A program made the position numbers and the translations under genes. This document shows, piece by piece, positions 7,885 through 16,616 of a stretch of 64,000 nucleotides of DNA. Source of the DNA: Devosia sp. YR412 (GTDB lineage: Bacteria > Pseudomonadota > Alphaproteobacteria > Rhizobiales > Devosiaceae); assembly GCF_900110945.1 (NCBI RefSeq), contig NZ_FOFL01000003.1:310001-374000 (forward strand), given 5' to 3'. The notes under the pieces are model-generated. The model worked only from the letters and a program-made list of their open reading frames with translations. It had not been told where the DNA came from and did not search any database. How positions within the stretch are numbered: the first letter of the stretch is position 1; each line of letters opens with the position of its first letter.

Positions 7885-8442
7885 GTGACCATCCACGTGT
7901 CGCCTGAGGCCTGTCCCGCGCTGGTACTGAACGCCGACTTCCGGCCGCTCAGCTACTATCCATTGTCGCTTTGGTCCTGGCAGGACGCCATCAAGGCGGT
8001 GTGCCTGGACCGGGTGAATATCGTCTCGCTCTACGATACGGTGATCCACTCCCCCAGCTTCGAAATGCGGCTGCCCAGCGTCGTCTCGCTGCGCGATTAT
8101 GTGAAGCCGGCGCGTCATCCGGCCTTCACCCGCTTCAACGTCTTCCTGCGCGATCGCTTTCAGTGCCAATATTGCGGCGCCAGGGATGACCTGACTTTCG
8201 ACCATGTCATTCCCCGCTCCAAGGGCGGCTTGACCACCTGGGAAAATGTTGTGGCGGCCTGTGCGCCCTGCAATCTGCGCAAGGCCAATCGCATGCCGAG
8301 CGAAATCCGCATGTTCCCGCACCAGACGCCTTACCATCCAACGGTGCATGACCTGCATAACAACGGCCGGGCCTTCCCGCCCAACCACCTGCACCAGAGC
8401 TGGCTGGACTATCTCTACTGGGACATCGAGCTTGAGCCGTAG
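7885..8442 (+). CDS. HNH endonuclease-family protein
   Basis: A 185-residue protein with an HNH zinc-finger nuclease core: CQYCG (Cys94, Cys97), the DHVIPRSKGG metal and catalytic segment, and CAPCNLRKAN. The N-terminal ALVLNADFRPLSYYPLSLWS block and the RHPAFTRFNVFLRDR block are typical of a chromosomal HNH family widespread in Alphaproteobacteria, not of homing endonucleases. The start is a GTG at 7885 after GGGAG. It stands alone between the esterase and a toxin-antitoxin pair. Its cellular role is not established. Confidence 0.88.
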   Translation: MTIHVSPEACPALVLNADFRPLSYYPLSLWSWQDAIKAVCLDRVNIVSLYDTVIHSPSFEMRLPSVVSLRDYVKPARHPAFTRFNVFLRDRFQCQYCGARDDLTFDHVIPRSKGGLTTWENVVAACAPCNLRKANRMPSEIRMFPHQTPYHPTVHDLHNNGRAFPPNHLHQSWLDYLYWDIELEP

Positions 8443-8460
8443 GACTTGCCGCTTCGCCGT

Positions 8461-8477
8461 CCAATAACTATTATTGG
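8461..8477. promoter_or_regulatory. Candidate ParD operator, perfect palindrome
   Basis: CCAATAA-CTA-TTATTGG is a perfect 7-bp inverted repeat with a 3-bp centre, 24 bp before the antitoxin start. It is followed at once by GGTC-GT-GACC (8475-8484). Ribbon-helix-helix antitoxins of the ParD type usually repress their own operon from such sites. Confidence 0.6.
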
Positions 8478-8501
8478 TCGTGACCAGGCAGGAGAGCACG
8501 C

Positions 8502-8762
8502 ATGGCGATCAGCGCAGAACTGGGCGAAAATCTGGAGAGGGTCGTCAACGACCTCGTCGAGAATGGGCGTTACAACTCCAAGAGCGAAGTTTTGCGCGAA
8601 GGCGTGCGACTGGTGCAGGAGCGCGAGGCTGCATTTCAGCGGTTGGCGGCAAAGCTGCAAGCAGGGCAGGACGACATTGACGCCGGGCGGGTCCATCCTG
8701 CTGAGGAGGTGTTTGCCGAGTTGCGTGAACTCATCGATCAGATAGCGAGAAAGGCTTCCTGA
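8502..8762 (+). CDS. parD: Type II antitoxin, ParD family
   Basis: An 86-residue ribbon-helix-helix antitoxin. The N-terminus MAISAELGENLERVVNDLVE and the following NGRYNSKSEVLREGVRL helix match the ParD/CC2985 family DNA-binding part; the C-terminal half would wrap the toxin. A GGAGAG ribosome site lies before the ATG. It overlaps the toxin start by one base (TGATG), and a perfect palindrome lies upstream, so it is likely to be autorepressed together with the toxin. Confidence 0.9.
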   Translation: MAISAELGENLERVVNDLVENGRYNSKSEVLREGVRLVQEREAAFQRLAAKLQAGQDDIDAGRVHPAEEVFAELRELIDQIARKAS

Positions 8763-9052
8763 TGCGTGTCGCGTTTTCCACAGAGGCAAGACGCGATCTT
8801 CGTTACATAGCAGTCTTTATATCGGCGGATAGTTTAGGAGCAGCCTTCAAGTTGGTTGGCGAGTTGGAAACCGCTTGCCTCGGCTTAGCAGATCATCCCC
8901 AGCGCTATGAGCTTGTTCCAGGGTTCGAACACCTGGCCTATCGTCGCCGACCGCTTGGCAATTACGCGATTATTTATGCTGTCAGCGACACCATACTGAT
9001 CGTACGCGTCCTTCACTCGGCCATGGATCTCTCAACCGCGCTCGGCGACTAA
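8762..9052 (+). CDS. parE: Type II toxin, RelE/ParE superfamily
   Basis: A 96-residue toxin with the RelE/ParE fold: STEARRDLRYIAVFI near the start and the conserved C-terminal block YRRRPLGNYAIIYAV and ILIVRVLHSAMD. Family members either poison DNA gyrase (ParE) or cleave mRNA (RelE); pairing with a ParD-type antitoxin favours the gyrase type. Translation is coupled to parD. Its stop overlaps the stop of the convergent dsbB by four bases. Confidence 0.9.
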   Translation: MRVAFSTEARRDLRYIAVFISADSLGAAFKLVGELETACLGLADHPQRYELVPGFEHLAYRRRPLGNYAIIYAVSDTILIVRVLHSAMDLSTALGD

Positions 9053-9558
9053 ACCCGACGGCGATGCCGCGACTGGGCCCAGATCGAAATGCCCAGCAGT
9101 CCGACAATGGCCACTGAAATCAGCGCGTTATAGCCGGCCAGCGAAATCCCCAGGAAGCGGAACTGCACCACGTCGCAGCCGATCACCGGGGTCAGGTTGT
9201 TGAGCGAGCTGAAATCCATCATTTCGCCGACGCCGGTGCAGGCGGTCGGGCCGGGCCAGAAGCCCCATTCCACACCCGCGTGATAGCTGCCCATATAGGC
9301 GCCCCAGACGAAGATCGCAGTGACCACGGCCATGGCGATGTACCACACCGCCAGCGGCAGGCGGTTCCAGGTCACCAGCACGGCCAGCAGGATCGGTAGG
9401 CCATAATAATAGGCCAGGCGCTGCCCGAGGCAGAGCTCGCAGGGCACCAGCCCCCCGATCAGCTGCGACCCCCAGGCAGCGGCGATGGTGATGAAGCCGA
9501 GCACGAAGGCGAGGCCGGCCGATTTCTTGTCGAGCGGGTGGAGAATGGAGGCGGCCAT
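9049..9558 (-). CDS. dsbB: Disulfide bond formation protein B
   Basis: A 169-residue inner-membrane quinone reductase that reoxidises DsbA. Four hydrophobic helices are visible. The first periplasmic cysteine pair is PCELC, followed by GQRLAYYYGLP, a typical DsbB segment, and the second pair is made by TACTG and VIGCDVV. The start MAASILHPL was chosen because the longer frame (to 9729) runs into the upstream DUF72 gene; the ribosome site is weak. No dsbA lies in the window. Confidence 0.9.
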   Translation of the reverse strand: MAASILHPLDKKSAGLAFVLGFITIAAAWGSQLIGGLVPCELCLGQRLAYYYGLPILLAVLVTWNRLPLAVWYIAMAVVTAIFVWGAYMGSYHAGVEWGFWPGPTACTGVGEMMDFSSLNNLTPVIGCDVVQFRFLGISLAGYNALISVAIVGLLGISIWAQSRHRRRV

Positions 9559-9637
9559 GCTGGAAAACTCTTGGGGTGACGCTGGTGGCTGAATAGACCG
9601 CGATTGCGGCAAATTCCAGCGGGGAACGGGCTTGTGA

Positions 9638-10474
9638 TCAGTCGCCGGGGAGGGTGATGCCGGCAGCCTGTCGCAGGGCAATGGCATTGGCAGGGGCGTG
9701 CAATTTGTCCTCATGCACGAAATAGGCAAACACGTCCTTGCCCGCGTCAGCCCAGGCTTTCACTGTCTTTGCCCAATCGGCAATATCGTCAGCCTGATAG
9801 CCCTGCGCGTCGCCCCGCGCCGGCCCCTGCAACCGGCAATAGGCAAAGTCGGCGGTTAGCTCGCGCGACGGGTTTTCCGCCGTGTCGGCAATCACGCGGG
9901 CCATATTGTGCTCAGCCAGCAGCGCATTGACCTCGGGCACATCGAAACTGGCGTTGCGCAGCTCGATGGCGTGGCGGATCGGGCCAACGCCCGCGGTGTC
10001 GAGAAAGGGTTCGCTCTTCAATCGTTCGTCGGCCTTGCTCGACAGTTTCACATAGTCCGCCGTGGTCTTGGGCAGCAGGTTCAGAAAATTCGCCAAAACA
10101 TCCCGGTCATAGCTGACATTGGGCGGCAGCTGCCAGACGAAGGGGCCGAGCTTGGCGCCCAGCGCCAGCGGTCCCGAGGCGAAAAAATTGGCCAGCTCGA
10201 TCTCGCAGTTCTTCAGCCGCTTGATATGGGTGACCAGCTTCGGGCCCTTGATCGAAAACACAAAGCCATCGCGCGCCGCCTCGCCCGCCCATTTGGCAAA
10301 GCTTGCCGGCTTCTGGTTGGCGCGGAAGGTGGCATTGATCTCAATGCTGCCCAGGCGCGAGGCGGCACAGGCCAGCTCTTTTTTCTGTACCAGGCCTTCT
10401 GGAAAAAACGTCCCGCGCCAGGGCTCGAATACCCAGCCGGCGGTTCCAGTGCGTATCACACCCGTCGAGGCCAT
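9638..10474 (-). CDS. DUF72 family protein (YecE-like)
   Basis: A 278-residue TIM-barrel-like protein of the DUF72 family. The N-terminal RTGTAGWVFEPWRG and the segments FSIKGPKLVTHIKRL and FVWQLPP are conserved in this family. The function is unknown; a role in iron-sulfur or nucleic-acid repair chemistry has been suggested from domain associations. The ATG at 10472-10474 follows GGAGA. It is located upstream of dsbB on the same strand, with a 79-bp gap. Confidence 0.88.
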   Translation of the reverse strand: MASTGVIRTGTAGWVFEPWRGTFFPEGLVQKKELACAASRLGSIEINATFRANQKPASFAKWAGEAARDGFVFSIKGPKLVTHIKRLKNCEIELANFFASGPLALGAKLGPFVWQLPPNVSYDRDVLANFLNLLPKTTADYVKLSSKADERLKSEPFLDTAGVGPIRHAIELRNASFDVPEVNALLAEHNMARVIADTAENPSRELTADFAYCRLQGPARGDAQGYQADDIADWAKTVKAWADAGKDVFAYFVHEDKLHAPANAIALRQAAGITLPGD

Positions 10475-10547
10475 AAAAATCTCCGCGATTTTCTGGCCCA
10501 TTAGTGGCACGCGGTCAGGCCGATGTCAGCAGGCCCGCAGCGCAGAA

Positions 10548-11389
10548 TCAGCCGGCAGCGGCTGCGCTGCGCAGGCGGATGGCGGCCGAGGCCGCTCTGG
10601 GATCGGGTGGAAGCACGGCGTTCTTGAGGGCGATGGAATAGGGATGCGTGGGATTGTCCAGCACCGCCCGCGCATCGCCGCTTTCGATCACCACGCCCTT
10701 TTGCATGATGATGACGCGGTCGGAAATATAGTAGGCCGTCGCCAGGTCGTGGGTGATGTAGATGATCGAGACCTTCAGCTCATCGCGCAGCGAGCGGAAC
10801 AGGTTGACGATCGACATGCGCAGGGACGCATCGACCATGGAGACTGGCTCGTCGGCGACGATCAGCTTGGGCGAGGGGATCAGCGCACGCGCCACGGCGA
10901 CACGCTGCAATTGCCCGCCGGAGAGCTCGTGGGAAAACCGACCCTTGATCTCGGCCATGGAGAGGCCGACGCGCTGCAGGGCTTCGTCACAGACGCGCTC
11001 CTTTTCCGCCTGGTTATTGGCGCCGGCGAAACGATGCGCGGTGCCGAACAGATAAGCGTCAACACGGGTCAGCGGGTTGAAAGCCTCGAAGGGGTTCTGA
11101 AACACCGGCTGCACCCGCGCCATGAAGGCTTCGCGCTGGCTGCGGTTGCGGATGGTGCTGATATCGGTGCCGTCAAACACCAGCCGGCCGCTATTGGGCA
11201 CTTCATTGCCCAGCATCATCTTGGCCATGGTCGACTTGCCCGAGCCGCTTTCGCCGACAATGGCGAAGATTTCAGGCTTGTCGGCATCGAGCGAAAAGCT
11301 CACGTCATTGACCGCCTTGATGCTCTGCCGGGAGAACAGGCCGCCGACGGGATAGAGCTTGGTGACGTGGTCGAGTTCCAGCAGCTTGC

Positions 11390-11393
<4 letters not shown>
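10548..11393 (-). CDS. ABC transporter ATP-binding protein (DppF-like)
   Basis: A 281-residue ATPase of the peptide/nickel/oligosaccharide importer family. Walker A GESGSGKST, signature LSGGQLQRVAVARAL, Walker B LIVADEPVS and the H-loop THDLATAYY are all present. The start MSKLLELDHV overlaps the stop of the upstream ATPase gene (ATGA). It is the last gene of a five-gene importer operon transcribed leftward from 16254. The C-terminal oligopeptide-binding extension is short. With the beta-xylosidase next to the operon, the cargo is more likely an oligosaccharide than a peptide. Confidence 0.92.
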
Positions 11394-12418
<1,025 letters not shown>

Positions 12419-12419
12419 C

Positions 12420-13277
12420 TCACGCTCCCATGCGCGCGAGACGGCTGCGCGGATCGATATATTCGTTGACCGACATGGCCAGCAGGAACAGGCCGATGAA
12501 CAGCATCACCACGGCCACCATGGGCACGGCGATCCACCACCAGATGCCGGCCACCATGGCCGAATGGGCATTGGCCCAGTAGATCATGCCGCCAATGGTC
12601 GGGCGGTTGATGTCGGAAAAGCCCAGGATTGAAAGCGTGACCTCAAGGCCGATCGCCCAGATCAGGTTATTCATCGTGGTGAAGAAGACGATCGGCATCA
12701 CATAGGGCAGGTGCTCGCGCAGCAGGATCTGGGTGGTGCGCATGCCCGAAAACGCCGCGTGGCGGGTGAATTCGCGCGTGCGCAGCGACAGCGCCACCGA
12801 ACGGATCAGCCGGCTGTCATGGGTCCAGCCCAGCAAGGCCGCGGTCAGCGCCAGCACCGGCCAGGTCATCTGGTCGCGCAAGACGAAGACCAGCAGCAGC
12901 AGGATCGGGATATTGGGCAGCGCGCCCAGCGTGTCGTTGAAGGCCATGATGGCCTGGTCGGTCTTGCCGCCGACATAGCCGGAGATCAGGCCCACCGCGA
13001 TGGCGATCACGCGGCTGATCAGCGCCACCACAATGCCAAAGATCAGCGTATTGCGCATCGAGGCGGCCAATTGCCAGAACATGTCCTGGCCGCGGCTATT
13101 GGTGCCCAGCCAGTACTCCGATCCTGGCGGCATGTCGGGGATGACCGCATAGGTCATCATCTCGTCATAGGGGGCAAAATACGACGCCACGACCACGGCC
13201 AGAATGATGGCGATCAGTAGCGAGCCGAACAGGAATTCGCGGTTGTAGCGCAGCAGGTCACGAAGAACTTTGAACAT
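12420..13277 (-). CDS. ABC transporter permease (DppC-like)
   Basis: A 285-residue inner-membrane permease with an N-terminal helix (about 17-37) and five further hydrophobic segments. The cytoplasmic EAA-like loop reads around TRHAAFSGMRTTQILLREHLPYVMP. The YWLGTNSRGQDMFWQL segment before the second helix is typical of DppC/OppC subunits. The start MFKVLRDLL is four bases after the DppB-like stop. It would form the heterodimeric pore with the DppB-like protein. Confidence 0.93.
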   Translation of the reverse strand: MFKVLRDLLRYNREFLFGSLLIAIILAVVVASYFAPYDEMMTYAVIPDMPPGSEYWLGTNSRGQDMFWQLAASMRNTLIFGIVVALISRVIAIAVGLISGYVGGKTDQAIMAFNDTLGALPNIPILLLLVFVLRDQMTWPVLALTAALLGWTHDSRLIRSVALSLRTREFTRHAAFSGMRTTQILLREHLPYVMPIVFFTTMNNLIWAIGLEVTLSILGFSDINRPTIGGMIYWANAHSAMVAGIWWWIAVPMVAVVMLFIGLFLLAMSVNEYIDPRSRLARMGA

Positions 13278-13281
13278 GGTG

Positions 13282-14286
13282 CTATCCCAGCTTCACGCGT
13301 GGATCGATCAGCGGATAGGTGATGTCGATCAGGAAAACCGCGACGGCCACGGCGATGACGGAAAAGGTCGTGACACCCAGCACCAGGCTATAGTCACCGG
13401 CATAAATGCCCGCGACCATCAGCTTGCCGATGCCGGGATAGTTGAAGATGAACTCGACGATCACCGCGCCGCCGAACACATTGCCCAGGCTCAGCGCCAG
13501 GCCGGTGACCTGCGGCAGCATGGCGTTGCGCGCCACATATTGCGAGAAGACCGTGCGCGATGGCACGCCGCCCAGTTCGGCATAGACCACATGGTCGTCG
13601 GTGACGATATTGGAGACCAGCGAGCGCATCGAGATGAACCAGCCGCCGATCCCCACCAGCACCAGGGTCAGCGCCGGCAGCGTACCATATTGAATGACCG
13701 AGGAAATATAGGCCCAGGTCATGCCGGGCTCGAGGTTGAGCTGGGCGCCACCGCTGATCGGCAGCACGGGCCAGAGAAAGCCGAAGATGATCAGCAGCGT
13801 CAGGCCGGAAATATAGGTCGGGATCGGCTGCAGGGCCATGACGAAGAGGCCGACCACCTTCATGGCGCGGCTGTTGCGGAAATAGCCGGCAATCGCCCCA
13901 AGCGTATTGCCGACCACCCAGGCGATTAGGGTGGCAAGCGTCAACAGGCCGATGGTCCAGGGCAGGGCGCGGCCGATAATGGTCATCACCGGGGTCGGAA
14001 AGGCCGACAACGACGGACCGAAATCGCCACGCAGTACGCGGCCCCAGAACAGGAAATACTGCTCGATCAGCGACCCTTCGGTGCCATAGAGCTCGCGCAG
14101 CGACTGGCGCAGGATCTCCACCGAGCGCGGATCGGTGGCGCCGAAACTGGTGACCAGCGACAGGGTCTGTTCGACCGGATCGACCGGCGAAAAATGGGCA
14201 ATCAGGAAAGCCAGCGTCACCCCCGTGACGACGACGAACACCAATTGTCCGAAGCGCTTGGCGACATAAATGAGAAAGCCGTTCAT
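13282..14286 (-). CDS. ABC transporter permease (DppB-like)
   Basis: A 334-residue inner-membrane permease. The start MNGFLIYVAKRFGQLVFVVV is a typical OppB/DppB first helix; a large periplasmic loop follows, then five more helices. The EAA loop is seen around YAELGGVPSRTVFSQYVARNAMLP. It lies 69 bp downstream of the solute-binding protein gene, with a strong hairpin in that gap, and 4 bp upstream of the DppC-like gene. Confidence 0.93.
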   Translation of the reverse strand: MNGFLIYVAKRFGQLVFVVVTGVTLAFLIAHFSPVDPVEQTLSLVTSFGATDPRSVEILRQSLRELYGTEGSLIEQYFLFWGRVLRGDFGPSLSAFPTPVMTIIGRALPWTIGLLTLATLIAWVVGNTLGAIAGYFRNSRAMKVVGLFVMALQPIPTYISGLTLLIIFGFLWPVLPISGGAQLNLEPGMTWAYISSVIQYGTLPALTLVLVGIGGWFISMRSLVSNIVTDDHVVYAELGGVPSRTVFSQYVARNAMLPQVTGLALSLGNVFGGAVIVEFIFNYPGIGKLMVAGIYAGDYSLVLGVTTFSVIAVAVAVFLIDITYPLIDPRVKLG

Positions 14287-14319
14287 GGGCGTTCCGATCT
14301 GGTGATGACGGAGACGGAT

Positions 14320-14346
14320 GGACCGGCTGGATTGCCCAGCCGGTCC
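14320..14346 (-). other. Intra-operon hairpin between solute-binding protein and permease genes
   Basis: GGACCGGCTGG-ATTGC-CCAGCCGGTCC is a perfect 11-bp stem with a 5-base loop. It lies in the 69-bp gap after the binding-protein stop. No T run follows on the transcribed strand, so it is more likely an mRNA-stabilising or processing structure than a terminator. Such hairpins let binding proteins be made in excess over the permeases. Confidence 0.6.
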
Positions 14347-14355
14347 GGCTCGGTA

Positions 14356-16254
14356 TCAGGGCTTGGGCGCGTTCGGATTGGCCTGCAGGGCCACGATCAT
14401 GTAGCGCAGGTTGCTCCAGTTCGGGCCCGAGGCGGCGTAGGGATTGTCCGCAGAGGGATAGCCAGTCCAATAGGTCGTGTCGAAGGGCGCGAACTTATTG
14501 TAGGCCATCAGCGGGATCATCGGCATCTCCTCGACGACGAGCTTGAGGTAGTCGATGCCCAGTGCCACCACTTCCGGCGAGTCGAAGGCCAGCGAGCGGT
14601 TGCGGTCGATCAGCGCGTCAAGGCGCGGATCCTGCCAGCGCTGCAGGTTGCGTGGCGGCTGGATTTCGCCGGCCGGCTTGATGAAGTCGCTGCGATAGCT
14701 GTCGAGGAAGAAGCTGAGGTCGGGGTGGCCGCCCCAGGTTTCCACGGTCCAGTAGATGGCGGTTTCGAAGTCGCCGGTGCCGAGGCGCTGGCCATTGGTC
14801 GGGCCGGCGACGTCAACGGTGGCCTTGATGCCGGCCTGGCTCCACTGCTGGGCAATGGCGGTGCCGGCACGGGCCAGGGTCGGAATGGCATCGCCTTCAA
14901 CCATGACGCGGATTTCGAACGGCGTGCCATCGGGCTTGAGCCACTGGTTGCCATTCTTGGTAAAACCGGCCTTCTGCAGCAGCTCGGTTGCCGCCTGGAC
15001 GTCCTGCTTCCACCAGCCGAAGCCGAATGAACGCTGCAGGGCAGCCTCATCGGTCGGGATCTGATCCGGCCACTGGTTGCGCACCATATTGGCGAGCTGG
15101 CTGGCAATGGTCGGATCGTAGGGCTTGATGGTCTGCGTGCCGGTATTGAGCTCGAAACTGGTCAGCCAGTCCTGCATCGGGATGAAGTAGTTTTCCGGCG
15201 CAGAACCGGTCGGCGGCACGCCGAGAGCCGAAAGGTTGGCCGCACCACGATAGGAGCCAAGGGCAACGGCACGGATATCGATCAACAGCGCCAGGGCCCA
15301 GCGGACGTCCTTGTTGTCGAACGGCGCCTTCTGCAGGTTGAACAGCACCGATGGCAGCGTCGGATCGGGATGGGCGAAGGGGAAATGCGGCAGCCAGGCG
15401 GCGGTCTCGGGCGCATCCTTCATGATGGCGAACATGCCTTCGGGGGCAATGTCGTTGATCACGTCGAGATTGTGGTTGCGCTGGGCGATGACGCGGGCTT
15501 CCGGATTACCCGAGGCGGCATAGACCACATATTTCACTTCAGGCGGCGTGTCCTGCAACATGCCGATGGTGGTGCGCTGCCAGTCGTCGCGCAGCTTCCA
15601 GATCGCCCAGTTTCCGCCCTTGTCGTAACTGTTGAGCACATAGGCGCTGAGTGAGACCGGCGGATTATTGTTGAAGGCCAGCGGATCTTCGACCTTTTCG
15701 AAGATATGCTTGGGCATGATCCAGGCGGCGTTCCAGCGCACCGTGAACAGCGTATGGAAGCGCGAGTTTGGCGCCTTGAGATTGAAGGTGACCGTATTGC
15801 GGTCGGGGCTTTCGATACTGTCGACATTGAGCGAGAAGGGCGCGCTCCAGCCCATGCCGGGATGATCGATCTGGGTCTGGACGGTATAGACCAGGTCGTC
15901 GGCGGTGAATTCGACGCCGTCGCTCCAATAGACGCCTTCGCGCAGCTTCACCGTCATCGAGGTGAAGTCGTCATTATAGATCGGCGGCTCGGTGGCCAGG
16001 GCATTGGTCCAGGCGTCGGCGCCGCCTTCGGGGTTGATCCACCACAGCGTGTCGGTGGTCAGCTGCTGCTGGCCGTTGACATTGGCGCCACCACCGGGGG
16101 CCCACAGGTTGAACCAGTCGGCATTCTGCGCCGTCGGTCCCTGGATGATCAAAGCCTCGTTGCGGGGAATGCCCGCGATGAAATCCTGGCCAAGGGCCGG
16201 CAGCGCCAATAGTGACGCGACAGCTGCCAGGGCAATCTTCGTAAAGAGCCTCAT
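14356..16254 (-). CDS. Extracellular solute-binding protein, family 5
   Basis: A 632-residue periplasmic binding protein and first gene of the importer operon. The signal peptide is about 22 residues (MRLFTKIALAAVASLLALPA then LGQ). The body has family-5 features: WINPEGGADAWT, the MTVKLREGVYWSDG block and FTADDLVYTVQTQ. The ATG at 16252-16254 has GAGGAGG five bases upstream; a longer frame to 16278 is less likely. At over 600 residues it is in the size range of oligosaccharide-binding members. The adjacent GH39 beta-xylosidase makes xylo-oligosaccharides a reasonable guess for the cargo. Confidence 0.9.
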   Translation of the reverse strand: MRLFTKIALAAVASLLALPALGQDFIAGIPRNEALIIQGPTAQNADWFNLWAPGGGANVNGQQQLTTDTLWWINPEGGADAWTNALATEPPIYNDDFTSMTVKLREGVYWSDGVEFTADDLVYTVQTQIDHPGMGWSAPFSLNVDSIESPDRNTVTFNLKAPNSRFHTLFTVRWNAAWIMPKHIFEKVEDPLAFNNNPPVSLSAYVLNSYDKGGNWAIWKLRDDWQRTTIGMLQDTPPEVKYVVYAASGNPEARVIAQRNHNLDVINDIAPEGMFAIMKDAPETAAWLPHFPFAHPDPTLPSVLFNLQKAPFDNKDVRWALALLIDIRAVALGSYRGAANLSALGVPPTGSAPENYFIPMQDWLTSFELNTGTQTIKPYDPTIASQLANMVRNQWPDQIPTDEAALQRSFGFGWWKQDVQAATELLQKAGFTKNGNQWLKPDGTPFEIRVMVEGDAIPTLARAGTAIAQQWSQAGIKATVDVAGPTNGQRLGTGDFETAIYWTVETWGGHPDLSFFLDSYRSDFIKPAGEIQPPRNLQRWQDPRLDALIDRNRSLAFDSPEVVALGIDYLKLVVEEMPMIPLMAYNKFAPFDTTYWTGYPSADNPYAASGPNWSNLRYMIVALQANPNAPKP

Positions 16255-16616
16255 GCGTTCCTCCTCGGTGCTCGCCACGCGAGCCCTTCCTCACTGGATG
16301 GGCGGGCGCCCCTCCGGACCGAACCCCCCACGCCGCGCCTCCTCAAGCGCACTCAACTCCCCGCGGGGAACAGGTCCATAGTCGCTTTATCGACAATTTC
16401 CGCTCAACCAGCAACCTAAAATATCAATAATCTCGGATAAAACAGATGAAATCTGACATTTCATGGTTTGGATTGAGCATTATTATTGACAAAGAGGTGT
16501 TTTGGCTTAGCTTCGATGCGGCGTCGCGCACCCATTGCAGCAGCGCAACCAGCCAAGCATCATCACGGCCCGGTCTTCTGGAGGAGGCTCGGCAGATACC
16601 CCGCCAGAGGAAGCTC
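16255..16616. promoter_or_regulatory. Divergent control region between ABC importer and GH39 xylosidase
   Basis: This 362-bp gap has no gene. It carries TTTATCGACAATTT (16386-16399), TCAATAATCTCGGATAA (16424-16440), the palindrome ATGAAAT-CTGAC-ATTTCAT (16446-16464) and TTATTGACAA (16483-16492). A rightward promoter can be drawn as TTGACA (16486-16491), 16 bp, TAGCTT (16508-16513). The same spacing and a near-identical -10 occur before the sugar-acid dehydratase gene at 20310-20337. The part near 16300-16370 is C-rich, with no recognised signal. Confidence 0.6.

Noticed and set aside
8461..9058. Integrated mobile island around parDE
   Set aside because: There is no integrase, no flanking direct repeat and no clear composition break; the module fits tightly between convergent neighbours.
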